Counted from the first letter of the stretch, positions 19,583-31,048 are shown. The stretch: 64,000 nucleotides of DNA from Rhizobiales bacterium dw_265 (GCA_018449595.1 JAAVUU010000005.1:124001-188000); one strand, 5' to 3'. Notes: generated by a model not told the origin, from the letters alone. Translations and numbers: made by a program.

Positions 19583-20481
19583 GCGATCCCCACCCGCTTG
19601 ATTTCCCATTCCAGGGTGACGCCGGATTTTTCCAGCACCCGCCTGCGGACGTCCTCGCCCAGGGCTTCCAGTTCGGCGGCCGTGGCGTCGCCGGTGTTGA
19701 TCAGGAAGTTGGTGTGCTTTTCCGAAACCTGCGCCGCGCCCCGCATCAAGCCCCGGCAACCGGCTTCATCGATCAATTGCCAGGCCTTGTGGCCAGGCGG
19801 GTTCTTGAAGGTCGAACCGCCGGTGCGCGACTTGATCGGCTGGCTGGCCTCGCGGTTGGCCGACAGTTCCTCCATCCGCGCCCGGATGGCGGCGGGTTCG
19901 TCGGCTGCGCCTTCAAACACCGCTTCCACGAAGATCAGGTCGTCGGCCGCGCCTTTGGCTTTGCGATATTCGAACGCCATGTCGGCGGCGGAAAGCGTGA
20001 TTTTTCGGCCCTGGCCATCAATCGCGGTGGCTTCGACAAAGATGTCCTTGATCTCGCGGCCATAGCAGCCGGCATTCATCTTCAGCGCGCCGCCGATGGT
20101 GCCGGGCACGCCGCGCAGGAACTCCAGACCGGCAATGCCGGCATCGGCGGCGGCCCGCGCCACCGCGCCATCCAGCGCCGCCGCACCGGCGCGCAGCCGC
20201 AGGCCATCGGTCTCGATCTTGCCGAAGACCGACGACAGCCGCACCACCACACCGGGAATGCCGCCGTCGCGCACCAGCAGGTTCGAACCCACCCCAATCA
20301 CCGACACAGGCAACCCTTCGGGCTTCGCCGCCAGGAACGCCGCCAGGTCGTCGCCATCGGCGGGACGGAACAGAATTTCCGCAGGCCCGCCGGCACGAAA
20401 CCACACCAGATCCTTCAGCGGCGCGTCATGGGCGATGGAACCGCGCACCGGCGGCAAGGCGATGCTGGACCGGGTCATCAT
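19579..20481 (-). CDS. murB: UDP-N-acetylenolpyruvoylglucosamine reductase
   Basis: The 300-residue FAD enzyme reduces UDP-GlcNAc-enolpyruvate to UDP-MurNAc. FAD-binding segments [14 protein letters not shown] and [14 protein letters not shown], the signature [21 protein letters not shown], the catalytic region FEYRKAK and [27 protein letters not shown] are all visible, as in type I MurB. ATG 20481 shares its A with the murC stop (TGATG), which supports this start over 20523. A second ATG follows immediately at 20478. Confidence 0.95.
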   Translation of the reverse strand: MMTRSSIALPPVRGSIAHDAPLKDLVWFRAGGPAEILFRPADGDDLAAFLAAKPEGLPVSVIGVGSNLLVRDGGIPGVVVRLSSVFGKIETDGLRLRAGAAALDGAVARAAADAGIAGLEFLRGVPGTIGGALKMNAGCYGREIKDIFVEATAIDGQGRKITLSAADMAFEYRKAKGAADDLIFVEAVFEGAADEPAAIRARMEELSANREASQPIKSRTGGSTFKNPPGHKAWQLIDEAGCRGLMRGAAQVSEKHTNFLINTGDATAAELEALGEDVRRRVLEKSGVTLEWEIKRVGIA

Positions 20482-21902
20482 CACAACAGACCCTCCAGGT
20501 TTTTCGGCAGGTTGTTCATCCACTGGGTGATGGAGCCCGCGCCGGTGCCGATGATGGCGGCGCCCGGCTTGACATAGGGCAGCACCGCCTCGGCCAGGTC
20601 GTCCTCGCCGTCAATGGTGATGACATTGCGATGGCCGTGGGCGCGCAGCGCCTCGGCATAGGTATCGCGGTTGATCCCTTCGATGGGCTTCTCGCCCGCG
20701 GCATAGACCGGGGCGATGATCGCCACATCGGCGTCGTTCAAACAGGTGGCGAACTGCTCGAAAGTGTCGCGCAAGCGCGTGTAGCGGTGCGGCTGCACCA
20801 CCGCCACGATGGGACCGGCATAGGCCTGGCGCGCCGCTTTCACGGCGGCGGCGATCTTGAAGGGATTGTGGGCATAATCGTCGATGATCGCGGTGCCATT
20901 CACTTCGCCCACCTTGGTGAAGCGGCGGCCGACGCCCTTGAAACCAGCCAGGCCGGCGGCGATCACCGCATCGGGCACGCCCAGCTGGCGCGCCACGACA
21001 ATGGCGGCGGTGGCGTTCTGCACATTATGCTCGCCCGGCATGGGCAGGCTGAGGCCGGTCAGCCGTTCTTCCGTGCCCTTGCGGCGGTCGGTGAACAGCA
21101 TGTCGAAACGCGACACGCCTTCCGCGAAGGAAACATTGACGGCGCGGGCATCGGCCTGGGGGCTGAAGCCATAGGTGATCATGCGGCGGTCGGTGATGCG
21201 GCCGACCATCGCCTGCACTTCGGGATGGTCAATGCACAGGACCGCGAAGCCGTAGAAGGGCACATTCTCGACAAAGCGCTGGAAGGCGTCGCGCATATTG
21301 TCGAAGGTGCCGTAATAATCCAGGTGATCGGGGTCTTCGTTGGTCACCACCGCCACGGTCGCGGGCAGGCGCAGGAAGGTGCCGTCGCTTTCATCGGCCT
21401 CCACCACCACCCACTCGCCCGCGCCCAGCCGGGCGTTGGTGCCATAGGCATTGATGATGCCGCCATTGACCACGGTAGGGTCCATGCCGCCTGCGTCCAG
21501 CAAAGCGGCGACCAGTGTCGTTGTCGTGGTCTTGCCGTTGGTGCCGGCGATGGCGATGCAGGAACGCAGGCGCATGATCTCGGCCAGCATCTCGGCGCGG
21601 CGCACCAGCGGCAGGCCCAGCTTGCGGGCTTCGTCGAATTCGACATTGCCGGGCTTGACGGCGGAGGAATAGACCACCGCATGCGCGTCCTTGAGGTTCG
21701 CGGCGTTGTGGCCGACATGCACGGCGATGCCCATGGCGCGCAGCCGCTTGACGTTGGCATTGTCGGCGGCGTCGCTGCCCTGCACTTTATAGCCGAGGTT
21801 GTGCATGATCTCGGCGATGCCCGACATGCCGATGCCGCCGATGCCGATGAAATGGATGGCGCCGATATCCAGCGGCACGCGGGTGGTGACGGGCGTGACC
21901 AT
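20481..21902 (-). CDS. murC: UDP-N-acetylmuramate--L-alanine ligase
   Basis: The 473-residue ATP-dependent ligase adds L-Ala to UDP-MurNAc. The N-terminal [17 protein letters not shown] is the Rossmann-like UMAM-binding loop. The Mur ligase P-loop is [16 protein letters not shown], with [26 protein letters not shown], the [12 protein letters not shown] segment and the C-terminal [18 protein letters not shown] domain. The start MVTPVTTRV at 21902 overlaps the murG TAA by one base (TAATG). The much longer frame upstream is the antisense shadow of murG and is rejected. Confidence 0.96.
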   Translation of the reverse strand: MVTPVTTRVPLDIGAIHFIGIGGIGMSGIAEIMHNLGYKVQGSDAADNANVKRLRAMGIAVHVGHNAANLKDAHAVVYSSAVKPGNVEFDEARKLGLPLVRRAEMLAEIMRLRSCIAIAGTNGKTTTTTLVAALLDAGGMDPTVVNGGIINAYGTNARLGAGEWVVVEADESDGTFLRLPATVAVVTNEDPDHLDYYGTFDNMRDAFQRFVENVPFYGFAVLCIDHPEVQAMVGRITDRRMITYGFSPQADARAVNVSFAEGVSRFDMLFTDRRKGTEERLTGLSLPMPGEHNVQNATAAIVVARQLGVPDAVIAAGLAGFKGVGRRFTKVGEVNGTAIIDDYAHNPFKIAAAVKAARQAYAGPIVAVVQPHRYTRLRDTFEQFATCLNDADVAIIAPVYAAGEKPIEGINRDTYAEALRAHGHRNVITIDGEDDLAEAVLPYVKPGAAIIGTGAGSITQWMNNLPKNLEGLL

Positions 21903-22975
21903 TACGCGGCCCTCGTCAAGCGCTCGACCACATCGGCCAGTTTCGCCGCTGCATGCGGTGTCGCCAAAGCATGGGCGGCGGCGGCGCGGCGCGCCAGGGC
22001 CAGCGGATCGGCGAAAATCCCGGTCAGCATCCGGGCGAGCAAATCCGGGGTCAAATCGCTCTGGCGCACGGTCCACCCCGCATCGGCGCGCGACAGGATT
22101 TCGGCATTGGGGGTCTGGTTGTCGTCCAGTGCGCCGGGCAGCGGCACCAGGATGGCGGGGCGGCCGATCGCCATGAGTTCCGCAACCGTGCCCGCGCCGG
22201 AGCGCGCGATCACCAGATGGGTTTCGGCCATGCGGCGCGGCAGGTCGGTGAAGAAGGGCTGCAGGTCGGCGCGGATCTCGGCATTGCGGTATATCTCGCG
22301 CACCTGCTCGATGTCTTCGGGGCGGCACTGCTGCACCACCGACAGGCGCATCTTCATGTCATGCGGCAGCCGGGTCAGGGCGGCAGGCACGATCTCGCTC
22401 ATGGCGCGCGCGCCCTGGCTGCCGCCGAATACCAAGAGGCGCAACGCCCCCTTGGCGTCGGGCACATTGTAAGGCGCGCCCCACAATTCCTCGACCTCGG
22501 GCCGCAGGGGATTGCCGGTCAGCACGATCTTGCTCTTGTCGTCGGGCGCGAAGCGGGCGATGGGAAAGGCGGCGGCCACGACCCTGACCCTGTTCATCAC
22601 CAGCCGGTTGGCGCGGCCGACCACGGCATTCTGCTCGATGATGGCGGTGGGCAGGCGGGCGAGCGTGGCGGCCAGCATCACCGGCACGCTGGGATAGCCG
22701 CCAAAGCCGATCACCGCGGCGGGCTTGAGCGTCAGCAGCCTGGCCAGCGCGATGACGATGCCGGCGCCGATCTTGAACGGCGCCGCCAGCGACGAGAAAG
22801 GCGAAGACGGCACGGTCTGAATTCGCGCGCCGGGAAAGGCGGTGGCGTAATTGGCGAAGCGGGCGTCGGTCATCACCACGATGTCGCGGCCGCGTTTCAC
22901 CAGTTCGCCCGCCAGCGCCTGGGCGGGGAACAAATGCCCGCCGGTGCCGCCTGCCGAAAGCACGATCACACTCAT
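21902..22975 (-). CDS. murG: Lipid II synthase MurG (undecaprenyl-PP-MurNAc-pentapeptide GlcNAc transferase)
   Basis: The 357-residue GT28 glycosyltransferase acts on the cytoplasmic face of the inner membrane. N-terminal loop 1 [17 protein letters not shown], loop 2 [25 protein letters not shown], the UDP-GlcNAc-binding loop [15 protein letters not shown] and [35 protein letters not shown] match the family throughout. Its start overlaps the ftsW stop by 4 nt (ATGA). Confidence 0.96.
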   Translation of the reverse strand: MSVIVLSAGGTGGHLFPAQALAGELVKRGRDIVVMTDARFANYATAFPGARIQTVPSSPFSSLAAPFKIGAGIVIALARLLTLKPAAVIGFGGYPSVPVMLAATLARLPTAIIEQNAVVGRANRLVMNRVRVVAAAFPIARFAPDDKSKIVLTGNPLRPEVEELWGAPYNVPDAKGALRLLVFGGSQGARAMSEIVPAALTRLPHDMKMRLSVVQQCRPEDIEQVREIYRNAEIRADLQPFFTDLPRRMAETHLVIARSGAGTVAELMAIGRPAILVPLPGALDDNQTPNAEILSRADAGWTVRQSDLTPDLLARMLTGIFADPLALARRAAAAHALATPHAAAKLADVVERLTRAA

Positions 22976-24117
22976 GCCACGCTACCCACGAAAAAATTCG
23001 GATCGTCGCGGGTCGCCATCAGCTTGGGGCGCTGGCGGGTCACCGCCAGGGCAAAGCCCATGGTCAACGCCACCGCGAACAGCGACGACCCGCCATAGGA
23101 AATGAACGGCAGGGTCATGCCCTTGGCCGGCAGCAAGGACACCGCCACGCCCATGTTGATGAAGGCCTGCACCGCCGTCACCACGGCAAGGCCCGCGCCG
23201 GCCAGTTGCGAGAAAGGCTCGCGGCAGCCCGCCGCGCGCAGCAGCAGACGCACCGTCAGGGCGCAGAACACGAAAGCGATCAGGGCGCAAAGCACAAAGC
23301 CGAACTCCTCGCCCGCCACCGCGAAGATGAAATCGGAATGGGCGTCGGGAATGCGGTATTTGATGGTGCCCGCGCCGGGCCCCACGCCGGTCAGCCCGCC
23401 ATGGGCAAAGGCCTTCAGCGCCAGGCCGGCCTGGTAGCCGGTGTCGGATTCGCTGAGGAACTGCTGCACGCGATGATGCACGTGCGGGAAGATTTCATAG
23501 GCCACGACGCCAAGCGCCGCCACAATGCCCAGCCCGGTGCCGATCCAGAGGAAATTCACGCCATAGAAAAACAGCATGGCGCCCCACAGGCAGATCAGCA
23601 GGCCGGTCTGGCCCACGTCGGGCTGCTTGATCAGGATGGCCAGGGCGGGCGCCAATAAAAGAAACGTCACCACCGGCTTGGGAATCGCCAGCGGCTGGCG
23701 GTCGGCCAGCACCGCGGCGGCCAGGATGGCGAAGCTGGGCTTGAGGAATTCCGACGGCTGCAGCGCAAAGGGACCAAGGTCGAGTTCGCGCCGCGCCCCC
23801 AGCACATCGGCGCCGACAAACAGCACCAGGAACGATCCGATCAGGGCGCAGGCAAAGGTCACCGCCGCCAGGATGCGAATCTGGCGCAGGGTCAGCAGCG
23901 ACACCGAACACAGGATGGCGATGGCGACGCCGGCGAACACCACCTGGCGCGCGGTATAGCGGAAATCCCCGGCGGTCAGCGGCCCGCCGGTGATGGCGGG
24001 ACTGGCGGCGAAGGCCAGCATCAGCCCGATGCCCGCCAGCACGATCATGCAGAGCAGCGCCAGCCGGTCCACCGTGAACCACCAGTTGGTGAAGCCGCTG
24101 TTGTCGGCGCGGTTCAT
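22972..24117 (-). CDS. ftsW: SEDS glycosyltransferase FtsW
   Basis: The 381-residue polytopic protein has about ten membrane segments (for example LLCMIVLAGIGLMLAFAAS and PVVTFLLLAPALAILI). It polymerises lipid II into septal glycan together with FtsI. The SEDS signature IPDAHSDFIFAVAGEEFGFVLC is present, as is the C-terminal SLLPAKGMTLPFISYGGSSLFAVALTMG. It lies between murD and murG, and both junctions overlap by 4 nt. Confidence 0.95.
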   Translation of the reverse strand: MNRADNSGFTNWWFTVDRLALLCMIVLAGIGLMLAFAASPAITGGPLTAGDFRYTARQVVFAGVAIAILCSVSLLTLRQIRILAAVTFACALIGSFLVLFVGADVLGARRELDLGPFALQPSEFLKPSFAILAAAVLADRQPLAIPKPVVTFLLLAPALAILIKQPDVGQTGLLICLWGAMLFFYGVNFLWIGTGLGIVAALGVVAYEIFPHVHHRVQQFLSESDTGYQAGLALKAFAHGGLTGVGPGAGTIKYRIPDAHSDFIFAVAGEEFGFVLCALIAFVFCALTVRLLLRAAGCREPFSQLAGAGLAVVTAVQAFINMGVAVSLLPAKGMTLPFISYGGSSLFAVALTMGFALAVTRQRPKLMATRDDPNFFVGSVA

Positions 24118-25532
24118 GACGCCACCCTTGCGGTGTGTTCGCGCGGCAGCCTGGCCACCAGGTCGCGGAAGACGTCGCCGCGCTGCTCGAAATCCTTGAA
24201 CTGGTCGTAACTGGCGCAGGCGGGCGACAGCAGCACCACCGGCGCGGACGAAAGCGAAGCCGCCGCGTCGCGGGCAGCGCTTGCCACCGCCACGTCCAGG
24301 GTGGCGGACATCTCATACAGCGCCTTGCCGTCCAGGGTGCGGGCGAACTGGGGCGCGGCTTCTCCGATCAGATAGGCCTTGCGGATGCGCGGGAAAAAGC
24401 CGCCAAGGCTTTCGATGCCGCCTTCCTTGGGCTTGCCGCCCGCGATCCAGAAAATATCGGGATAGACCGCCAGGGCACGCGCTGTGGCGTCGGCATTGGT
24501 GGCCTTGGAATCGTTGATGAACTGCACCTTGCCGATGCGGCCGACATCTTCCATGCGGTGCGCCAGGCCGGGAAAGCTGGCGATGGCGGCGGCGATGGCC
24601 TTGGTGTCGCTGACATAGGGCCTGACCGCGCCATAGGCCAGGGCCGCATTCTGCCAGTTGTGCGCGCCCGGCAGGTGAACCGCCGCGCCCATCTCCATGA
24701 TCTTGACGGCGCGCGCGCCCATCGCGTCGTACAGCGCCCCGTCCACCACAAAGATGCCGCGCCCCAGCACCTTGCCCACCGAGACGGGATGGGCCTGCAC
24801 CCCGGCCGCCGAAAGCTGGGTGAAGATGGCCGAGGAATAAGCGTCGTCCACGCCCACCACCACCTGGCCGGTTTCGGCGGTCTGGCGCATCAGCCGCGCC
24901 TTGATGGCGGCGTAATTCTGCATCGTGCCGTGACGGTCGATATGATCGGGCGACAGGTTGGATAGCACGCCCACATCCGGCGCCAGGCCGGGGGCGAGGT
25001 CGATCTGGAAGCTGGACATTTCCAGCACATAGATGGTTTTGGCCCCATTTTTGTTTGAAGAGGGCGGCGGCGCCAGTTCCAGCACCGACTTGCCGATATT
25101 GCCGCCGATCTGGGCGTCGAAACCGCAGGCATTCAGGATATGCCCGACCAGGGCGGTGGTGGTGGACTTGCCGTTGGTGCCGGTGATGGCGATGACCGGC
25201 GCCTTGCCCTGAACTTCGCGCGCGAACAGTTCGACATCGCCGATGACCGGAACCCTGGCGGCGGTGGCATGCTCGACCACGCCATGCGGTTTGGGATGAG
25301 TCAGCGGCACGCCTGGCGACAGCACCAAAGCGGCGATCATTTCCCACGGCCATTCGCGCCAGGGCATGATCTGCGCCCCTTCCCGGCTGCCCAGGTCGCG
25401 GGCGGCGGCATTGTCGTCCCAGGCGATGACCATGGCGCCGCCGGCCACCAACGCGCGGATCGCGCCCAGCCCGGTGCGGGCCAGGCCGAAGACGGCGACG
25501 GTTTTTCCGGCAAAGGCGCGGGCCGCGATCAT
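24114..25532 (-). CDS. murD: UDP-N-acetylmuramoylalanine--D-glutamate ligase
   Basis: The 472-residue Mur ligase adds D-Glu. The N-terminal domain KTVAVFGLARTGLGAIRAL binds the UDP part. The P-loop is ITGTNGKSTTTALVGHIL (about 116-133). NLSPDHIDRHGTMQNYAAIKARL is the carbamylated-lysine region, GAHNWQNAALAYGAV the adenine region and FINDSKATNADATARAL the C-terminal domain signature. Its length is typical. It begins 4 nt after the mraY stop and overlaps ftsW by 4 nt. Confidence 0.95.
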   Translation of the reverse strand: MIAARAFAGKTVAVFGLARTGLGAIRALVAGGAMVIAWDDNAAARDLGSREGAQIMPWREWPWEMIAALVLSPGVPLTHPKPHGVVEHATAARVPVIGDVELFAREVQGKAPVIAITGTNGKSTTTALVGHILNACGFDAQIGGNIGKSVLELAPPPSSNKNGAKTIYVLEMSSFQIDLAPGLAPDVGVLSNLSPDHIDRHGTMQNYAAIKARLMRQTAETGQVVVGVDDAYSSAIFTQLSAAGVQAHPVSVGKVLGRGIFVVDGALYDAMGARAVKIMEMGAAVHLPGAHNWQNAALAYGAVRPYVSDTKAIAAAIASFPGLAHRMEDVGRIGKVQFINDSKATNADATARALAVYPDIFWIAGGKPKEGGIESLGGFFPRIRKAYLIGEAAPQFARTLDGKALYEMSATLDVAVASAARDAAASLSSAPVVLLSPACASYDQFKDFEQRGDVFRDLVARLPREHTARVAS

Positions 25533-25536
25533 CGTG

Positions 25537-26628
25537 TCACCGCAGCTTCAGGGTGGCGAGGCCCAGCAGCGCCAGCACCACCGCCACGATCCAGAAGCGG
25601 ATCACGATGGTGGGCTCGGTCCAGCCGAGTTGCTCGTAGTGATGATGGATCGGCGCCATGCGGAAGACGCGCTTGCCGGTCAGCTTGAAGGAAACGACCT
25701 GCACCACGACGGACACCGTTTCGATGACAAAGAGTCCGCCGACGATGGCCAGCACGATCTCGTGTTTCACCGCCACCGCGACCACGCCCAGCGCGCCGCC
25801 CAGCGGCAAGGAGCCGGTGTCGCCCATGAAGATCGCGGCGGGCGGGGCGTTGTACCACAGAAAGCCCAGGCCGGCGCCGACCAGCGCCGCCAGGAATATC
25901 GCCAGCTCGCCGGCATATTCGATGTAGGGAACCTGCAAATAGGCGGCGAACCTCTCATTGCCCACAAGATAGACGATCAGCGTAAAGGTGGCGGCGGCGA
26001 TCATCACCGGCACGATGGCGAGCCCGTCGAGACCATCGGTGAAATTCACCGCATTGGCGGCGCCCGCGATCACCACCGCGCCCACCGCGATGAAGAACAG
26101 GCCCAGCGGGATCAGCGCCGTCTTGATGAAAGGCACCGCCAGCGCGCCGGACAAGGCGGGCGCCTGCGACTGCATGATCAGCCATGTGGCCAGGCCCGCC
26201 ACCGCGAACTCGATCAGCAGGCGGGCGCGGCTGGAAAGCCCGTCGCTGGTACGCTTGGTCACTTTATAATAGTCGTCCAGGAAGCCCAGCAGGCCGAAGG
26301 CCGCCGTCACCAGCAGCGCGATCCAGACATAGCGGTTGGACGGACTGGCCCACAGCAGCGTGGAACCCAGCCAGGGAATCAGGATCAGCAAGCCGCCCAT
26401 GGTCGGCGTGCCCGCCTTTTCAATGATGTGGCGCGCGGGGCCGTCGGCGCGGATGGGCTGGCCCTTGCCCTGCTTCACCTTCAGCCAGCGGATCAGCATG
26501 GGATTGATCAGGAAGGCGATCAGCAGCGCCGTCACCACCGCCGCCCCGCTGCGGAAGGTGAGGTATTTGAACAGGCGGAAGAAGGCCAGCTGGTCGGTAT
26601 GGGTGAGCAGCGACAGGTAATACAGCAT
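25537..26628 (-). CDS. mraY: Phospho-N-acetylmuramoyl-pentapeptide transferase MraY
   Basis: The 363-residue integral membrane enzyme makes lipid I from UDP-MurNAc-pentapeptide and undecaprenyl phosphate. About ten membrane helices are evident. Active-site motifs are [11 protein letters not shown], the aspartate pair [36 protein letters not shown] and the [11 protein letters not shown] region near the C-terminus. ATG 26628 shares a base with the murF stop. The longer frame to 26796 adds 56 residues that are the murF antisense and is rejected. Confidence 0.95.
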   Translation of the reverse strand: MLYYLSLLTHTDQLAFFRLFKYLTFRSGAAVVTALLIAFLINPMLIRWLKVKQGKGQPIRADGPARHIIEKAGTPTMGGLLILIPWLGSTLLWASPSNRYVWIALLVTAAFGLLGFLDDYYKVTKRTSDGLSSRARLLIEFAVAGLATWLIMQSQAPALSGALAVPFIKTALIPLGLFFIAVGAVVIAGAANAVNFTDGLDGLAIVPVMIAAATFTLIVYLVGNERFAAYLQVPYIEYAGELAIFLAALVGAGLGFLWYNAPPAAIFMGDTGSLPLGGALGVVAVAVKHEIVLAIVGGLFVIETVSVVVQVVSFKLTGKRVFRMAPIHHHYEQLGWTEPTIVIRFWIVAVVLALLGLATLKLR

Positions 26629-27983
26629 CAGGCGCCCTTCTTCCTGAGAGCTTCGACAATGACCGACATCTTCGCACCGTTGGAGCCCTTGACCAGCACG
26701 GTGTCGCCGGGCGCCAGCGCGGCCAGGACCAGCGGCAAAAGCGCGGCGGCGGTCGGCGCATAGGCACCGCGCCGCGTCGCGGGCAACGCATCCCACAGGT
26801 GCCGCATCTGCGTACCGCTGGCGAAGACCAGGTCTATGCCATTGTCGTCAATAGGCACGGCCAGACCGGCATGATGGGCGATGCCGCCCTCGCCCATCTC
26901 CAGCATGTCGCCCAGCACGGCGATCTTGCGGCCGGAAGCCGCGCCCAGCAGCGCCAGCGCCGCCGCCACGGAGGCGGGATTGGCGTTGTAACTTTCGTCA
27001 ATCACCGCGATGCCGCCGGCGTCAAAGCGCGCGCCACGGCCTTTCAGGGCGGTGAAATCCTTCAGCGCGGCGACGGCGTTCAGCACATCGCCGTCCAGCA
27101 GCGCCACGGCCGCCAGCGCGCCCACGACATTCTGGGCGATATGGCCGCCCGGCGCGCCGACAAAACAATCCACCGCCGTGCCCAATATGTCGGCCTTGAC
27201 CCGCATGCCCGCGCCGTCGGGCGTGAAGGAAATCAGTTTCGCATCGCCGCCGGTACCGAAGCTGACGATGCGCGACACCTGCGCCTGGCGGGCGCGCGCC
27301 GTCAGGCGATCCGCATAATCGCTGTCGGACGGGATCAGCGCCGCGCCGCCCGGCAACAAGCCTTCGAAGATTTCCGACTTGGCGTCGGCGATGCTTTCGC
27401 AATTGCCGAAGAATTCCAGATGCGCTGGCGCGATGGTGGTGACCAGCGCCACATGCGGCTTCACGAATCCGACCAGATTCCGCAACTCGCCGAAATGATT
27501 CATCCCCACTTCAAAGACGCCATATTCGGCATCGCGCGGCAGCGCCGCCAGGGACAGCGGTACGCCCCAGTGGTTGTTGTAGCTGGCGGCGCTGGCATGG
27601 GTCTTGCCCAGGGCGTTGCAGGCCAGGCTGAGGATTTCCTTGGTGGTGGTCTTGCCGGCGCTGCCGGTGACGGCGATGACCTTGGCATTGCTGCGGGCGC
27701 GGGCGGCGCGCGCCAGATCTTCCAGCCCGCGCTGGGTATGGGCGACCGTCAGCAACGGCCCCGTCACGTCGTCAGGCCTATGCGTCACCAGCGCCGCGCC
27801 CGCCTTGGCGTCAAAGGCGGCAGCCACGAAATCATGGCCGTCGCGATGGTCGCCCTTGAGCGCCACGAACAGGTCGCCTTCGCGCAGGGTGCGGGTGTCA
27901 ATCGAAAGCCCGTTCACGGCAAAGGGCCTGCTGGCCTTGCCCAGGGTGGCGGCTTCGGCTTCGGCGGAGGACCACAGCGTCAT
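26628..27983 (-). CDS. murF: UDP-N-acetylmuramoyl-tripeptide--D-alanyl-D-alanine ligase
   Basis: The 451-residue Mur ligase adds D-Ala-D-Ala, completing the pentapeptide. The N-terminal domain contains [27 protein letters not shown]. The P-loop is [44 protein letters not shown] and [15 protein letters not shown] are MurF signatures. The C-terminal end carries [17 protein letters not shown]. Overlaps with murE (4 nt) and mraY (1 nt) support a single translationally coupled operon. Confidence 0.95.
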   Translation of the reverse strand: MTLWSSAEAEAATLGKASRPFAVNGLSIDTRTLREGDLFVALKGDHRDGHDFVAAAFDAKAGAALVTHRPDDVTGPLLTVAHTQRGLEDLARAARARSNAKVIAVTGSAGKTTTKEILSLACNALGKTHASAASYNNHWGVPLSLAALPRDAEYGVFEVGMNHFGELRNLVGFVKPHVALVTTIAPAHLEFFGNCESIADAKSEIFEGLLPGGAALIPSDSDYADRLTARARQAQVSRIVSFGTGGDAKLISFTPDGAGMRVKADILGTAVDCFVGAPGGHIAQNVVGALAAVALLDGDVLNAVAALKDFTALKGRGARFDAGGIAVIDESYNANPASVAAALALLGAASGRKIAVLGDMLEMGEGGIAHHAGLAVPIDDNGIDLVFASGTQMRHLWDALPATRRGAYAPTAAALLPLVLAALAPGDTVLVKGSNGAKMSVIVEALRKKGA

Positions 27984-29443
27984 GCGGCGCGGCCTCCCAG
28001 TTCCAGGGCGTATCTCACCGCTTCCGCGCGGTCGGAAAAGGGATGGGTGACGCCGTTGATATACTGGCCGGTCTCATGGCCCTTGCCGGCCAGGATCAGC
28101 ACATCGCCGCCCTTGAGCGACTCCACGGCGGCGCGAATGGCGGCATGGCGGTCGCCAATCTCGCGCGCGCCCGGCGCGGCGGCCAGGATTTCGGCGCGGA
28201 TGGCGGCGGCATCCTCGGTGCGCGGATTGTCGTCGGTGACGATCACGTCATCGGCCAGCCGCACGGCGATGGCGCCCATCAGCGGGCGCTTGCCCTTGTC
28301 GCGGTCGCCGCCGCAGCCGAATACCACATGCAGGCGGTTGGCCGTATGCGGGCGCAGCGCTTCCAGAACTTTTTCCAGGCTGTCTGGCGTGTGGGCGTAA
28401 TCGACATAGATCGGCGCATTGTCTTTGGAGAAGGCGACCTTCTCCATCCGGCCCGGCGCACCCTTGAGATGTTCCAGCGCCTTGAAGACTTTCGCCGCAT
28501 CACTGCCAAGACCGATGGCCAAGCCCGCCGCCACCAGCGCATTCGAGGCCTGGAAGTCGCCCGCCTGGGGCAGCAGCACATGATGGATTTTTCCGGCGTG
28601 GCGCAAGGTCAGCGCCTGCGCGCCGCCCTGATCCTCGCGGCGTTCCAGGATGATGGTCTCGCCCTTGCGCCCGACCGTAAGAAGTTTCAGCCCGCGTGCT
28701 TTCGCGGCCTCGATGAAACGGCCGGCATGTTCGGCATCGGCATTGACCACCGCCACGCCGCCGTCCCGCACCACTTCCGAAAACAGCCGCAGCTTGGCCG
28801 CCAGATAATCGTCGAAGGTGGCGTGATAATCCATGTGATCGCGGGTGATGTTGGTGAAACCGCAAGCCGCGATCTTCACCCCGTCCAGCCGATGCTGGTC
28901 CAGACCATGGCTGGAGGCCTCGATGGCGAGGTGATCGACGCCATCGGCTTTCAACTGCGCCAGCAGCGCATGAATCTCCACCGGATCGGGCGTGGTGTGG
29001 CCCAGCGGCATCTCGCCTTTCGGCCCGACCACGCCCACCGTACCCAGGCTGGCGGCGGCGTCGCCCAGCGCCGTCCAGATCTCGCGCAGGAAGGCGACGA
29101 TGGAGGACTTGCCCTTGGTGCCGGTGACGGCGGCGACCACATCCGGCTGGGCGGCATAGAAAGCGGCGGCATAGCGCGCCAACCCGAGGCGGGGATTTTC
29201 ATCGGCGATGAAGCGCACCCCCAGCGCCACGACGTCCGGCTCCAGCGCAGGCGCACCCAGCACCGCGACCGCGCCGCGCGACACCGCGTCTTTCACAAAG
29301 CGCGCCCCGTCCGTCTTGCTTCCCGCCAGCGCGGCAAACAGATAGCCCGGCTTGACCTTGCGGCTGTCGCTCGCCAGCCCCGTCAATCCAAGCCCGATAA
29401 AGTCCTTCATGCCCGCTATTTTCGCGTCGGAATGTGGCGTCAT
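27980..29443 (-). CDS. murE: UDP-MurNAc-tripeptide synthetase (meso-diaminopimelate ligase)
   Basis: The 487-residue Mur ligase adds the third residue of the stem peptide. The P-loop is VTGTKGKSSIVAFLREI, then TTPDPVEIH, EASSHGLDQHRLDGV and NITRDHMDYHATFDDYLAAK (lysine to be carbamylated). The C-terminal motif VTDDNPRTED contains DNPR, which marks meso-diaminopimelate specificity. ATG 29443 overlaps the ftsI stop (ATGA). An internal ATG at 29410 is an alternative start 11 residues shorter. Confidence 0.95.
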   Translation of the reverse strand: MTPHSDAKIAGMKDFIGLGLTGLASDSRKVKPGYLFAALAGSKTDGARFVKDAVSRGAVAVLGAPALEPDVVALGVRFIADENPRLGLARYAAAFYAAQPDVVAAVTGTKGKSSIVAFLREIWTALGDAAASLGTVGVVGPKGEMPLGHTTPDPVEIHALLAQLKADGVDHLAIEASSHGLDQHRLDGVKIAACGFTNITRDHMDYHATFDDYLAAKLRLFSEVVRDGGVAVVNADAEHAGRFIEAAKARGLKLLTVGRKGETIILERREDQGGAQALTLRHAGKIHHVLLPQAGDFQASNALVAAGLAIGLGSDAAKVFKALEHLKGAPGRMEKVAFSKDNAPIYVDYAHTPDSLEKVLEALRPHTANRLHVVFGCGGDRDKGKRPLMGAIAVRLADDVIVTDDNPRTEDAAAIRAEILAAAPGAREIGDRHAAIRAAVESLKGGDVLILAGKGHETGQYINGVTHPFSDRAEAVRYALELGGRAA

Positions 29444-31044
29444 TGCGTATCCGATGCCAGCTTGGTGGGCGGGGCATTGTTCGGCACGCCCAGAAGCGGC
29501 GCGATGCGCTGGATCACCCGGCCCACGGCCGGCGCCGCGGTCCAGCCCGCCAGCGCGAAACCGGCGGTGGCCTTGGTGCCATGCGGCTGGTCGAGCAGGA
29601 TATACACCACATAGCGCGGGTTATGCGCCGGGAAGACGCCGTAAAAACTGGTGCGCAGCGCGTGGGGAATGTAGCGGCCATGCGGACCCGGAACCTGGGC
29701 CGAGCCGGTCTTGCCGCCCACGTCATAGCCGGGCACGTCGGCCTTCTTGCCCGAACCATTGGTGACGACATAGCGCAGCAGGTCGCGCATCTGTTCGCTG
29801 GTTTCCGGCTTGATGACCTGTTCGCCGCGCAGGTCGGTGGCCTCCTGCTTGAGGAACGTCGGCGTGATGCGGCGTCCGCCATTCACCACCTGCGCGGCGG
29901 CGGTGACGAAACTGAGCGGCGTCACCGAAATGCCCTGGCCGAAGCCGATGGTGGCGGTCTCGATCTGGCCCCAGTTGGCGATCGGATACAGCGGGCGCGC
30001 TGTTTCCGGCAACTCGGTCTTCAACGGCTTGAGCAGGCCCATATGGGCGAGGAATTCGCGCTGGCGGGTGGGACCGCTGCGCAGCACGATCTGCGCCGTG
30101 CCGATGTTGGAGGACTGGGCCAGGATATCGCGCGCCGCCAGGGTGGCGGGCATGTGCTCGGCTTCATGGATGGTGAACTTGCCCAGCTTCAGGCCCTGGC
30201 CGATGGTGAAGACCTCGTCCAGGCTTTTCAGCGTGTGGTCTTCCAGCGCCAGGGTGAAGGTGATGATCTTGAAGATCGAACCCAGCTCATAAACATCCTG
30301 CGCCATGATGTTGCGGCTGGAGTCGCCGCCTTCCACCTTGCGCAGGTTGGGATCGAAATCGGGCGCCGACACCATGGCCAGCACCTCGCCGGTGTTCACG
30401 TCCATCACCACGCCGCCGGCGGCGCGCGCGGTGAAGGTGGTGCGCGCCTGGTCCACCTCATGCGCCAGGATATACTGCACCCGCATGTCGATCGAGGTGC
30501 GCACCTGGCCGCCCGCCGCGGCGCGAATCTGGTTCTGCAGCCCCATCTCCAGTCCGCTGACGCCATTGTTGTCGGGATCGGTGACGCCGACCACCTGGGC
30601 GGCATTGCGGCCATCGGGGTAATAGCGCTTGCCGCCGGGCTCGAACTCCAGCCCCGGCAGGCCCAGATGCATTACCCGCGCCTCGGCATCGGGCGTGATC
30701 TGGCGGGCGACCAGCACATAGGGATGCTTGGCGTTGTTGAAGCCGGCCAGCAGGCGGCGTTCGTCGGCGCCGGCGGCCACGGCCAGTTCATGCGCGGCCT
30801 CGGCCTTGTCGAGGAATTGCGGGCGGGCATACAGGTCCTTCACCGGCAGGTCGCGCGCCAGCAGTTCGCCATTGCGGTCGGTCAGGTCGGCGCGGGCGAT
30901 GGTGGCGATGGCGGGATGGCCGTCGCCGAAGGATTTCAGCAGGGTGACATGGACAAGGCGGATTCCCACCAGCGCGAAAGCGGCAACGCAAAGAACCGCT
31001 CCGATGACAATGCGACGCTGAAAGACAGTGGGCGCTTCGCTCAT
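29440..31044 (-). CDS. ftsI: Septal transpeptidase FtsI (PBP3)
   Basis: The 534-residue class B penicillin-binding protein cross-links septal peptidoglycan with FtsW. A single N-terminal membrane anchor (IVIGAVLCVAAFALVGIRLV) is followed by the dimerisation/pedestal region (LTDRNGELLARDLPVKDLYARP). The transpeptidase domain has the three catalytic boxes: SIFK (ELGSIFKIITF), SSN (AQSSNIGTAQ) and KTG (GGKTGSAQVPG). It is separated from ftsL by 4 nt. Confidence 0.95.
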   Translation of the reverse strand: MSEAPTVFQRRIVIGAVLCVAAFALVGIRLVHVTLLKSFGDGHPAIATIARADLTDRNGELLARDLPVKDLYARPQFLDKAEAAHELAVAAGADERRLLAGFNNAKHPYVLVARQITPDAEARVMHLGLPGLEFEPGGKRYYPDGRNAAQVVGVTDPDNNGVSGLEMGLQNQIRAAAGGQVRTSIDMRVQYILAHEVDQARTTFTARAAGGVVMDVNTGEVLAMVSAPDFDPNLRKVEGGDSSRNIMAQDVYELGSIFKIITFTLALEDHTLKSLDEVFTIGQGLKLGKFTIHEAEHMPATLAARDILAQSSNIGTAQIVLRSGPTRQREFLAHMGLLKPLKTELPETARPLYPIANWGQIETATIGFGQGISVTPLSFVTAAAQVVNGGRRITPTFLKQEATDLRGEQVIKPETSEQMRDLLRYVVTNGSGKKADVPGYDVGGKTGSAQVPGPHGRYIPHALRTSFYGVFPAHNPRYVVYILLDQPHGTKATAGFALAGWTAAPAVGRVIQRIAPLLGVPNNAPPTKLASDTQ

Positions 31045-31048
31045 ATCC